Origin: Sphingobium sp. AS12
Lineage (GTDB): Bacteria > Pseudomonadota > Alphaproteobacteria > Sphingomonadales > Sphingomonadaceae
DNA: 64,000 nucleotides
Assembly: GCF_019097845.1 (NCBI RefSeq)
Contig: NZ_JAHRGM010000001.1
Coordinates: 682,001 to 746,000, forward strand
Direction of reading: 5' to 3'
The notes beneath the pieces were generated by a model, which was given only the letters and a program-made list of their open reading frames with translations, did no database searches and was not told the DNA's origin. The position numbers and the translations under genes were made by a program. Shown in pieces: positions 17,120-25,421 of this stretch (position 1 is the stretch's first letter; each line of letters starts with the position of its first letter).

Positions 17120-18526
17120 TTAGCCGTCTGCACCCTCCGGCTCAACCCGCGCGGTATCGCGCTCCACTGCCATCAACCGGCCAGTGAAACATTGCCGCCA
17201 CCAGCTGATATCCTGCTGCTCGACACTATCCATCATCGCGCGCCAACGCCGCTGCCGCTCCTCCAGCGGCATGGAGAGCGCGCGCAGGATCGCGTCGGAC
17301 ATTTCTTCCGGGCTGTAGGGGTTGATGAGCAATGCATCTTTCAACTGCATCGCGGCCCCGGCAAAGCGTGACAGGATCAGCATGCCCGGATCGTCCGGGT
17401 TCTGCGCCGCGACATATTCCTTGGCGACCAGGTTCATCCCGTCGCGCAGCGGCGTCACCAGCCCGATCCGGGCGCTGCGATAGATGCCCGCGAGCTTGTC
17501 GCGCGGATAGCCCTGGTTGACGTAACGGATCGGGCTCCAGTCGACATCGCTATATTGCCCGTTGATCCGCCCGGCCAACGCATCCAGCGTCGCGCGGATC
17601 TGCTGGTAACTTTCCACCTCGCCACGCGATGGCGGCGCGATCTGGGTCAGCACCACCTTGCGATGATAGTCGGGATGATCCTTCAGGAAGCGGGCATAGC
17701 CGGTAAAGCGCTCCTCCAGCCCCTTGCTATAGTCTAGCCGGTCGACCCCCACGATCATCGCCCGGTCCTGCAGGGAGCGGCGGACCTGTTCATGCATGTC
17801 CTGTGCGGGCTGACTGACGGCGGCGTCGGCAAATTCCTTCGCGTTGATGCCGATCGGGCAGGCGACAGCCTGGATCGTCCGGTCGCCCACGGTGACGAAA
17901 TCGCCATTCACGCTGCCGCCCATTTCGCGCTCGACATAATGGCGGAAGGATTCGAGCCATTCCTCCGTATGGAAACCCACGACGTCATAGGCGAACAGCG
18001 TGCTGACCAGCTTGCTATGGTGGGGCAGCGACACTAGCAACCGGGTGGGCGGCCAGGGGATGTGCAGGAAAAAGCCCATCTTGTTGCGATGGCCTCGGTC
18101 GCGCAGCATCTGGCCCAACGGGATCATGTGATAATCATGGACCCAGATGACATCTTCCGGCTCGATCAGCGGCGCGGCGGTATCGGCAAAGCGCTGGTTG
18201 ACCCGGTTATAGCCGCCCTCGAAATCGCGCGCATATTCGGCCAGATCAATGCGGAAATGGAACAGCGGCCACAGCGTCTTGTTGGCGTATCCGTTATAAT
18301 ATTCGTCGACATCCTGCTCTTCCAGATCGATCGTCGCCGTCTTGACGCCGTCATCCTCGGAAAAGCCGATATGGCCGGTAAAATTGTCGGTGACCTCGCC
18401 CGACCAGCCGATCCACGTCCCCCGGCTTTCGCGCAAGGCCTGCGCCAGCGCGACCGCCAGGCCACCCTGATTACCCGACTTGTTGGGCCGCGACACGCGG
18501 TTGGAGATAACTATCAGGCGGCTCAT
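17120..18526 (-). CDS. otsA: Alpha,alpha-trehalose-phosphate synthase (UDP/GDP-forming)
   Basis: A 468-residue GT20 glycosyltransferase. MSRLIVISNRVSRP opens the family fold, GGLAVALAQAL is the sugar-nucleotide loop, HDYHMIPLGQMLR (about 140) is conserved, and VGVDRLDYSKGLEERF (about 255-270) is the GT20 signature. It makes trehalose-6-phosphate from UDP-glucose and glucose-6-phosphate. The ATG at 18526 overlaps the TGA of the upstream GH15 gene (ATGA), which decides the start. With otsB two genes upstream this is a complete OtsAB pathway for an osmotic and desiccation protectant. Confidence 0.95.
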   Translation of the reverse strand: MSRLIVISNRVSRPNKSGNQGGLAVALAQALRESRGTWIGWSGEVTDNFTGHIGFSEDDGVKTATIDLEEQDVDEYYNGYANKTLWPLFHFRIDLAEYARDFEGGYNRVNQRFADTAAPLIEPEDVIWVHDYHMIPLGQMLRDRGHRNKMGFFLHIPWPPTRLLVSLPHHSKLVSTLFAYDVVGFHTEEWLESFRHYVEREMGGSVNGDFVTVGDRTIQAVACPIGINAKEFADAAVSQPAQDMHEQVRRSLQDRAMIVGVDRLDYSKGLEERFTGYARFLKDHPDYHRKVVLTQIAPPSRGEVESYQQIRATLDALAGRINGQYSDVDWSPIRYVNQGYPRDKLAGIYRSARIGLVTPLRDGMNLVAKEYVAAQNPDDPGMLILSRFAGAAMQLKDALLINPYSPEEMSDAILRALSMPLEERQRRWRAMMDSVEQQDISWWRQCFTGRLMAVERDTARVEPEGADG

Positions 18527-20367
18527 CGCATCACGCTCCACGGTTTGCTCAACAGGACGGCGCAGTTGATGATGCCGACGAGCGAATAGGTTTGCGGATA
18601 ATTGCCCCACAATTCGCCGGTCGCCGGATCGATGTCCTCGGACAATAATCCTGCGGCGGTGCGGCGGCTCAGCATCTCCTCGAACAGTCTGCGCGCTTCC
18701 TCCGTGCGACCGGTGCGATGCAGCGCTTCGATCAGCCAGAAGGTACAGACGTTGAAAGCAGTCACCGGCTCGCCGAAATCGTCCGGGGTGCTGTAACGCA
18801 GCATGTCATTGCCACGCCGCAGGTCCGCCTCCAGCGCCGCAAGCGTGCCAACGAACATCGGATCATCCGCCGTCAGGAAGCGCAGATCGAGCAGTTGCAG
18901 CAGCGAAGCGTCGCGCGAATCATCCTCGAAATTGGCCGAGATTGCCTTGCTGTCCGCCCGCCACGCCGCCTCGACGATCCGCGCCTTCATCGTATCGGCC
19001 CGGTTCTGCCAGTGCGCGGCGCGCAGCGGTAGGTCGAGCGCCTGCGCCGCATGGGCCAGCCGGTCGCACGCTGCCCAGCACATGACCGCGCTATAGCTGT
19101 GGACATGGGTGCGGTTGCGCAATTCCCACAGGCCAGCGTCCGGCTTGTCGTAAACCGTCCAGGCCCGCTCGCCCACCGCCTCCAGCGCCTCGAAATCGGC
19201 ATGGCCCGCCATGCGCAGCAGCCGCTGGTCGATAAAGCCCTGCACCGACGACAGCACGATCTGGCCGTAGGCGTCATGCTGGATCTGGCTATAGGCGGCA
19301 TTGCCCACCCGGACCGGACCCATGCCGCGATAGCCGGGCAGCTTGTCAGCCTCCCATTCGGTCAGCGTCGCCTTGCCGCGCACATCATAGAGCGGCTGGA
19401 TATGCCCGCCCTTCGCGCCATCCACGATATTGCGCAGATAGACGAGATAGCTCTCCAGCACATCGAGTGCGCCCAGCCGATTGAGCGCCTCCACCGTATA
19501 ATAAGCGTCGCGTACCCAGCAGTAGCGATAGTCCCAGTTCCGCCCCGAATCGGCATGTTCGGGGATGCTGGTCGTCAGCGCCGCGACGATCGCGCCGGTC
19601 TCTTCATGCTGGCATAATTTCAGCGTGATGGCCGAACGGATGACCGCTTCCTGCCACTCCGCCGGGATCGCAAGACCCCGCACCCACAGCCGCCACTCTT
19701 CGATCGTATCGTCCAGCATCCGCTCGATCGCCGGGCGCAGCGCATCGGAAAAGCCCTCGTCCGGCCCCATGAAGAAATGCGCATCCTGTTCCAGCCGGAA
19801 CCAGCTTTCCTGCGCGATCAGACCAATCGGTGCATCGGTCGACACCCGCATTGCCATGTAGGACAGCACCATGCGGATATGGTTGGAGCCATAGCTGATC
19901 GGCACGCTTTCCGCATTCCACGCGGTCGTGGGGCGCAGCCGCACCCTGATGCGCGGCGAACCGGCCACCGGGCGCACGATCCGGGCAAAGGCGACCGGCC
20001 GATACATACGGCCCTTATGCTTGTGGCGCGGGCAGAAATCGAAAATCTCGATCGCATTGCCTTGCGCATCGCTCTGCCGCGTGATCAGCACCGGCGTATT
20101 GCGCAGATAATGCTGCTCCACCGCCACGCAATTTTCCAGTTCGATCGCCCAGAAGCCGCGCGCTGCCTCATCATCCCATTCCGCATCGTCCAGCAGTGCG
20201 GAAAAGACCGGATCGCCATCGACGCGCGGAACGCAGGCCCACACCATGCGACCGGCCCGGTCGATCAAGGCCGACGCCTGGCAATTGCCGATCGGCCAAA
20301 GGTCCAACGTGCGGGCGTCGCCGCCCAATAGCGGGTGGTGGATGCTGTTTATCGGTCTGCCCCTCAT
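18523..20367 (-). CDS. Glycoside hydrolase family 15 protein (glucoamylase/trehalase-like)
   Basis: A 614-residue protein. The N-terminal beta-sandwich (to about 230) carries YLRNTPVLIT. The (alpha/alpha)6 barrel carries GRNWDYRYCWVRDAYYTV and GYRGMGPVRVGNAA, and the general base Glu577 lies in LLSEDIDPATGELWGN. Bacterial GH15 enzymes cleave alpha-glucosides. Some of this single-chain type hydrolyse trehalose (known for actinobacterial members), which would suit its place between otsB and otsA. It is coupled to otsA by a four-base overlap and lies 29 bases after otsB. The real substrate, trehalose or maltodextrin, is an inference from context. Confidence 0.9.
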   Translation of the reverse strand: MRGRPINSIHHPLLGGDARTLDLWPIGNCQASALIDRAGRMVWACVPRVDGDPVFSALLDDAEWDDEAARGFWAIELENCVAVEQHYLRNTPVLITRQSDAQGNAIEIFDFCPRHKHKGRMYRPVAFARIVRPVAGSPRIRVRLRPTTAWNAESVPISYGSNHIRMVLSYMAMRVSTDAPIGLIAQESWFRLEQDAHFFMGPDEGFSDALRPAIERMLDDTIEEWRLWVRGLAIPAEWQEAVIRSAITLKLCQHEETGAIVAALTTSIPEHADSGRNWDYRYCWVRDAYYTVEALNRLGALDVLESYLVYLRNIVDGAKGGHIQPLYDVRGKATLTEWEADKLPGYRGMGPVRVGNAAYSQIQHDAYGQIVLSSVQGFIDQRLLRMAGHADFEALEAVGERAWTVYDKPDAGLWELRNRTHVHSYSAVMCWAACDRLAHAAQALDLPLRAAHWQNRADTMKARIVEAAWRADSKAISANFEDDSRDASLLQLLDLRFLTADDPMFVGTLAALEADLRRGNDMLRYSTPDDFGEPVTAFNVCTFWLIEALHRTGRTEEARRLFEEMLSRRTAAGLLSEDIDPATGELWGNYPQTYSLVGIINCAVLLSKPWSVMR

Positions 20368-20396
20368 GCATATCTGGCTGGTCGAGGGGACGCGGA

Positions 20397-21143
20397 TCAG
20401 CCGAGCCGCGCGACCCCTTCATTCAGATAATGCCTGACGGCCGCAACCTGTTCCAAACTATATGCCGCGCGTGTCGCCCGCTTCGGCCCGACCAATATGC
20501 CAGCCCCGCCCAGATCGGCGGCAGCGGCAAAGCCCTCCTCATCAGTCACATCGTCGCCGATAAACACAGGCATGCCACCCGCCATCGGCCCCTGCGCCAT
20601 CAGCGCATGGACCGCGCTGCCCTTGTCCGCGCCATCGGGCCGCAATTCATAGAGCATCTTGCCCTGCTGGAGCGCCAGCCCATCATGATCCGCCCATTGG
20701 CGCGCCAAGGCATGGGCGGCATCCTGCCAGACCGGCGCGCCGCGATAGTGCAGCCCGACGCTGATCGATTTGCGTTCGACCAGCACGCCGGGCTTGTCGG
20801 CGGCAAAGGCATGGAAGGCGGCTTCGGCATCATCGATCGCCGCCGGGCGCGGTGGCGCCTCGACCGCGCCGCCGGGCCGCGCAAATTCCAGCCCATGCGT
20901 CCCCGCCAGCAGGAAATCGCCAAAGCCCAACTCCCGCAATGTCGCAACCGACCGTCCGCTGACGATCGCCAGCCGCCCGTCCAGCCGCTCCCGCAAGGTC
21001 AGGAGCAGCTGCACCAGCCCGTCGTCCACGATCACCCCGTCCGGGGTCGCGCTAATGGGCGTCAGCGTCCCGTCAAAGTCGAGAAACAGCGCGGCACCGG
21101 TCAACAGTGCGGGCGGGGGCGGGGGAAGGGGATGATCGAACAC
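20397..21143 (-). CDS. otsB: Trehalose-6-phosphate phosphatase
   Basis: A 248-residue HAD-superfamily phosphatase. Nucleophile Asp22 and acid Asp24 lie in FLDFDGTLTPI; IVSGRSVATL is motif II; VFIGDDVTDEEGF near residue 192 is motif IV. It removes phosphate from the OtsA product. It has a GTG start followed by a Pro-rich lead (PLPPPPPA). It is the first gene of the otsB-GH15-otsA operon; no clear ribosome site is visible before the GTG. Confidence 0.93.
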   Translation of the reverse strand: MFDHPLPPPPPALLTGAALFLDFDGTLTPISATPDGVIVDDGLVQLLLTLRERLDGRLAIVSGRSVATLRELGFGDFLLAGTHGLEFARPGGAVEAPPRPAAIDDAEAAFHAFAADKPGVLVERKSISVGLHYRGAPVWQDAAHALARQWADHDGLALQQGKMLYELRPDGADKGSAVHALMAQGPMAGGMPVFIGDDVTDEEGFAAAADLGGAGILVGPKRATRAAYSLEQVAAVRHYLNEGVARLG

Positions 21144-21192
21144 GGGCGCAAAGTGGCGTCTCGCCCGCGATACACAAGCCCCGTTCTCGATT

Positions 21193-21351
21193 TTACGCGC
21201 CGCACCGGCTGTCGCTGGACCAGGGGGCTGACCAGTTTATGCAATGCAGCACGCGGAATGCCTGCATGATCCGCGCGATCAGTCGGTCGATCCCGGCGCT
21301 GGTTTCGACATGGTTCTCAGTCCACAATTGGGCGTCATACTGGTCGCGCAT
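21193..21351 (-). CDS. Small conserved-looking protein (YDAQLW...APW), unknown function
   Basis: A 52-residue protein, MRDQYDAQLWTENHVETSAG at the N-terminus and INWSAPWSSDSRCGA at the end. It is predicted helical, with no membrane segment or signal. AAGGA lies eight bases before the ATG at 21351, which supports translation and the chosen start over one 16 codons upstream. The YDA.LW opening and the APW close resemble short uncharacterised sphingomonad proteins I have seen, but this is memory-based. It is divergent from the LysR gene. Confidence 0.55.
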   Translation of the reverse strand: MRDQYDAQLWTENHVETSAGIDRLIARIMQAFRVLHCINWSAPWSSDSRCGA

Positions 21352-21468
21352 GGTCGCGATCCTTTCGATTGAAATAGTGCAGCTTTGCGAGACAGCCAAT
21401 GCGCCGTTTCCGTAGCGATCACCAACAAAAGCATGGACAGGGATTATAAGCCTGCCTTATGCAAGGCC

Positions 21469-22395
21469 ATGTCCGTCCTGCCCCCGCTTTCCGCCGTTCG
21501 CGTGTTCGAGGCTGCCGCCCGGCTCGAAAATTTCACCGCCGCCGCGCAGGAACTGGGCATGACCCAGGCTGCCGTCAGCTATCAGGTGAAGTTGCTGGAG
21601 GAACGGCTGGGGCTGAGCCTGTTCCAGCGCGCCGGTCGCCGCGTGCTTTTGACCGACAAGGGACGGGAAATCGCGCCGGTCATCATCCGCGCTTTCGATC
21701 AGATGCGGCAGGGTTTCGCCGCGCTGGCTCAGGATCATTCGACCGTCCTCACCATCAGTTGCACCAACAGCTTCGCCCATCTCTGGCTCGCCTCTCGAAT
21801 CGGTGCGTTCCAGATGCGCCATCCGGGGCTGGCGGTGCGGATTCAGGCTGACGATGCCGTCGTTGATCTCGCCCATGCTGGCGTGGACTTGGCGATAAGG
21901 GGCGGGAAGGGCAATTGGCCGGCGCTGGAGGCACGGTTGCTGACGCATAATCGCCTCGCGCCGATGTGTAGCCCGGCATGGCTGGCGCGCAATGGTCCTG
22001 TCGCCGATGCGCAGGCGCTCCACGCCCTGCCGCGCCTGTCGCCCGACGATATGTGGTGGCATGAATGGTTCGCGGCCATGGGGGTGGAGGCTGACCCCGC
22101 CGACGGGCCACCCGGCATCGCGCTCGACAGCCAGGTGATGGAAGGTCGCGCCGCGATTGGCGGGCAGGGGATCGCCATCCTCAACCTGTTCCTGTGGAAG
22201 GCGGAGGTGGAGGCGGGATTACTGGTCGAAGCCATGCCCTCCTATGTCCGCGAATTTGCCAGCTACTGGATTGTCTATCCGCCTCACGCCCGCAACACTG
22301 CCAAGGTAAAGGCGTTTCGCGACTGGATCAGCGCCGAATTCGCCGCCGCCATCGCCGATGACCCGGAAGGACGCTACTTGCCCCGCGACGCATGA
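21469..22395 (+). CDS. LysR-family transcriptional regulator (GcvA/AmpR-like)
   Basis: A 308-residue regulator. The winged helix-turn-helix (about 5-65) contains LSAVRVFEAAARLENFTAAA and TQAAVSYQVKLLEERLGLSL. The effector domain has the GcvA-type LAIRGGKGNWP and the Trp-rich DDMWWHEWF. Start ATG 21469 (MSVLPPLSAVRV) matches the family; upstream in-frame codons add 28 unrelated residues. AmpR/GcvA relatives often sit beside the gene they control. Here the neighbours are a tiny divergent gene and ccdAB, so the target is unclear. Confidence 0.9.
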   Translation: MSVLPPLSAVRVFEAAARLENFTAAAQELGMTQAAVSYQVKLLEERLGLSLFQRAGRRVLLTDKGREIAPVIIRAFDQMRQGFAALAQDHSTVLTISCTNSFAHLWLASRIGAFQMRHPGLAVRIQADDAVVDLAHAGVDLAIRGGKGNWPALEARLLTHNRLAPMCSPAWLARNGPVADAQALHALPRLSPDDMWWHEWFAAMGVEADPADGPPGIALDSQVMEGRAAIGGQGIAILNLFLWKAEVEAGLLVEAMPSYVREFASYWIVYPPHARNTAKVKAFRDWISAEFAAAIADDPEGRYLPRDA

Positions 22396-22434
22396 TGCGT
22401 ATGTTCATGCGCATATCATATGCAGGAGTCGGTT

Positions 22435-22677
22435 GTGACCAGGCATGAACGGATCGGGACGCGCAAGGCAACCAACCTGTCGCTGGACACAGGGCTGGTT
22501 GCGGATGCGCGGGATTTGGGGATCAATTTGTCACGCACATGCGAGGATGCGCTGCGTAAGGAAATCGCCGCCGAACGCGGACGACGCTGGCAGGAGGAGA
22601 ATAAGGAAGCGATCGCGGCCTGGAACGTCTGGGCCGAGAATAACGAGCTGCCGCTCGACAAATATCGGCAGTTCTGA
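22435..22677 (+). CDS. ccdA: CcdA-type antitoxin
   Basis: An 80-residue antitoxin. The ribbon-helix-helix N-terminus contains RKATNLSLDTGLVADARDLG and NLSRTCEDALR, which binds the operator. The C-terminal toxin-neutralising segment includes EENKEAIAAWNVW and ends LPLDKYRQF. I use GTG 22435 because AGGAG lies six bases upstream; an in-frame ATG five codons earlier would overlap that ribosome site. The stop overlaps the first base of the toxin ATG. The operon is probably autoregulated by the CcdAB complex (family knowledge). Confidence 0.88.
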   Translation: MTRHERIGTRKATNLSLDTGLVADARDLGINLSRTCEDALRKEIAAERGRRWQEENKEAIAAWNVWAENNELPLDKYRQF

Positions 22678-22973
22678 TGGCGCGCTTTGGCGTGTACCGG
22701 CTCCCGGATCGGGGCCTTGTCCTCGATTGCCAGAGCGATCATGTCGATCATCTGGGAACCCGTCTGGTCGTTCCGCTCTTGCCGCCCGATGAAATGCCCG
22801 CTGCCCTACCGGCGCTGCACCCCTGCTTCGATATAGAAGGTGAGCGGCGAATGATGGCTACGCATCTGGCCGGGGCCGTCCATTCACGACTGTTGAAACA
22901 ACCCGTTGCGATGCTGCACCACCGTCAGGATGACATTATGCGCGCACTCGACATACTTTTGACCGGTTTCTGA
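22677..22973 (+). CDS. ccdB: CcdB-type toxin (gyrase poison family)
   Basis: A 98-residue protein with the CcdB layout. The start is MARFGVYRL, a central VVPLLPPDEMP follows, then HPCFDIEGERRMMATHLAG and the C-terminal IMRALDILLTGF. In CcdB the last residues contact the DNA gyrase GyrA dimer. The one-base overlap with ccdA (TGATG) ensures coupled synthesis with antitoxin first. It lies between a LysR gene and parC, whose product is a paralogue of the toxin's classic target. Whether the toxin is active cannot be told from the sequence, but the frame is intact. Confidence 0.87.
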   Translation: MARFGVYRLPDRGLVLDCQSDHVDHLGTRLVVPLLPPDEMPAALPALHPCFDIEGERRMMATHLAGAVHSRLLKQPVAMLHHRQDDIMRALDILLTGF

Positions 22974-23025
22974 TCCTGCGAAATTCCCGTTCCGTTCCTC
23001 TCATCTGCCTGCTAGGCCGTTTTTG

Positions 23026-25353
23026 ATGACCGATTTTCGCGATCCCCTCGACAGTATCAAGGACCATCCGTTCGACGCTGCGCTGTCGCAACGCTATCTC
23101 GTCTATGCGCTGTCCACCATCACGGCGCGATCGCTGCCGGATCTGCGTGACGGGCTGAAACCGGTGCATCGCCGTTTGCTCTGGGCGATGCGACTGCTCA
23201 GGATGGAACCGTCCGGCGCGTCGCCTGACGTGCTGGTCGCCAACCCGGCCCGCAACGGCACCAGTTACAAGAAATGCGCCCGCGTCGTGGGCGATGTCAT
23301 CGGCAAATATCACCCCCATGGCGACAGCAGCGTCTATGATGCTATGGTCCGACTGGCGCAGGATTTCGTCCTGCGCACGCCTTTGGTCGACGGGCAGGGC
23401 AATTTCGGCAATATCGACGGCGATAATGCCGCGGCCATGCGCTACACCGAAGCGCGCCTGACCCAGCCAGCCGCGGATCTGATGGCGGGGCTGGACGAAG
23501 GCACGGTCGATTTCCGCCCGACCTATAATGGCGAAGATGAAGAGCCGGAGATTTTCCCCGGCCTCTTCCCCAACCTCCTCGCCAACGGCGCCAGCGGCAT
23601 TGCGGTCGGCATGGCGACCAGTATCCCGCCGCATAATGTCACCGAAATCCTCGACGCCGCAGCTTTGCTGATCGACAATCCCGATACGGATCATGCCGCG
23701 CTGATGGCGGTCGTGAAGGGGCCGGACTTCCCCACCGGCGGCGTGCTGGTCGATAGCCCGGCGATCATCGCCGAAGCCTATGCCACCGGGCGCGGCGCAT
23801 TCCGCACCCGCGCGCGCTTTTCGACCGGCAAGGATGATCAGGGCGTCTGGGAACCGACCGGCATCGAGAGGTTGAGCGGCGGCACCTGGCAGTTGGTCGT
23901 CAGCGAAATCCCCTATCAGGTGCAGAAGGGCAAGCTGATCGAGCAGATTGCCGCCATCATCAACGACAAGAAGCTGCCGATCCTGGAGGATGTCCGCGAC
24001 GAAAGCGATGAGACGATCCGCATCGTCATCACGCCTAAGACGCGCAATGTCGATCCGCAGGTGCTCAAGGACAGCCTCTACCGGCTGACCGATCTGGAAA
24101 ACCGCTTCCCGCTCAATCTCAATGTGCTGGACGCCACCCATACGCCGCGCGTGCTGGGGTTGCGCGCCGTGCTGGTCGAATGGCTCAAGCATCAGATCGA
24201 CGTGCTGATCCGCCGCGCGCAGCATCGCCTCGCCAAGATTGCCGACCGGCTTGAACTGCTCGACGGCTATATCATCGCCTATCTCAACCTGGACCGGGTG
24301 ATCGAGATCATCCGTACAGAGGATGAGCCGAAGCTGGTAATGATGGACGAATTTGCCCTGACCGACCGGCAGGCCGAAGCCATCCTCAACATGCGGCTGC
24401 GTTCGCTGCGCAAGCTGGAAGAGATGGAGCTGCGCCGCGAACATGCCGATCTGGTGGCGGAGCGGGACGACCTGCAAAAGCTGGTCGAAAGCCCGCAGCG
24501 CCAGCGTGCCAAGCTGAAGCGCGACATCGCCGCGCTGCGCAAGCGCTACGGGCCGGACACTGTCCTTGGCCATCGTCGCACATTGGTCGAGGAAGCCGGA
24601 CCCGCGCGGGAAATCCCGCTGGAGGCAATGATCGAGCGCGAACCGATCACCGTCATCCTGTCCGAACGCGGCTGGATCAGGGCGATGAGCGGTCACCGCG
24701 ATCTTGCCGCCGCCGACACGTTGAAATTCAAGGAAGGCGATGGTCCGCAATTTGCCTTCCACGCCTACACCACCGACAAGCTGCTGCTCGCCACCTCCAC
24801 TGGTCGCATATACACGCTGGGGTCGGACAAGCTGCCGGGCGGACGCGGCTTTGGCGATCCGGTGCGTTCACTGGTCGATATGGACAATGAAGGCGCCATC
24901 GTCGCCTTCATGCCCGCGCGGACCGGCACCGACCTTTTGCTGGCCTCCTCCGACGGGCGCGGCTTCATCGCGGCCGTGGCGGAAATCATGGCCGAGACTC
25001 GCAAAGGGCGTCAGGTCGTCAACATCCGGACCGGCTCGAAGCTTGCCGTCATCCGCCCGGTGGCACCGGGGGCGGACAGCGTCGCGGTGATCGGCGAAAA
25101 TCGCAAGCTGCTGGTGTTTGCACTCGATGAAATGCCCCGCATGGCGCGCGGGCAGGGGGTACAGATGCAGCGCTATCGCGACGGCGGCCTGTCCGACGCC
25201 ATCGCCTTCCGCCTGTCCGATGGCCTCAGCTGGACCATGGGCGGTGAAACCGGACGGACCCGCACCGAATCGGACATGACGCCCTGGAAAGTGGCACGCG
25301 GGGCAGCCGGACGGATGCCGCCCACCGGCTTTCCGCGCGACAATCGCTTTTGA
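23026..25353 (+). CDS. parC: DNA topoisomerase IV subunit A
   Basis: A 775-residue type IIA topoisomerase breakage-reunion subunit. The N-terminal domain includes [19 protein letters not shown], the quinolone-region [20 protein letters not shown] and the catalytic Tyr140 in [10 protein letters not shown]. The C-terminal part has the degenerate beta-pinwheel blades expected of ParC. It lacks the GyrA-box, which separates it from GyrA. It works with ParE (1914-3890). ATG 23026 gives MTDFRDPLD; a TTG directly before it is in frame but less likely. Confidence 0.95.
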   Translation: MTDFRDPLDSIKDHPFDAALSQRYLVYALSTITARSLPDLRDGLKPVHRRLLWAMRLLRMEPSGASPDVLVANPARNGTSYKKCARVVGDVIGKYHPHGDSSVYDAMVRLAQDFVLRTPLVDGQGNFGNIDGDNAAAMRYTEARLTQPAADLMAGLDEGTVDFRPTYNGEDEEPEIFPGLFPNLLANGASGIAVGMATSIPPHNVTEILDAAALLIDNPDTDHAALMAVVKGPDFPTGGVLVDSPAIIAEAYATGRGAFRTRARFSTGKDDQGVWEPTGIERLSGGTWQLVVSEIPYQVQKGKLIEQIAAIINDKKLPILEDVRDESDETIRIVITPKTRNVDPQVLKDSLYRLTDLENRFPLNLNVLDATHTPRVLGLRAVLVEWLKHQIDVLIRRAQHRLAKIADRLELLDGYIIAYLNLDRVIEIIRTEDEPKLVMMDEFALTDRQAEAILNMRLRSLRKLEEMELRREHADLVAERDDLQKLVESPQRQRAKLKRDIAALRKRYGPDTVLGHRRTLVEEAGPAREIPLEAMIEREPITVILSERGWIRAMSGHRDLAAADTLKFKEGDGPQFAFHAYTTDKLLLATSTGRIYTLGSDKLPGGRGFGDPVRSLVDMDNEGAIVAFMPARTGTDLLLASSDGRGFIAAVAEIMAETRKGRQVVNIRTGSKLAVIRPVAPGADSVAVIGENRKLLVFALDEMPRMARGQGVQMQRYRDGGLSDAIAFRLSDGLSWTMGGETGRTRTESDMTPWKVARGAAGRMPPTGFPRDNRF

Positions 25354-25421
25354 TGACCATTTTTTACAACGGTTGCTGGATCGTTTCCTGAAAATTTACC
25401 GCTTCCCGATATGGCCAACGC

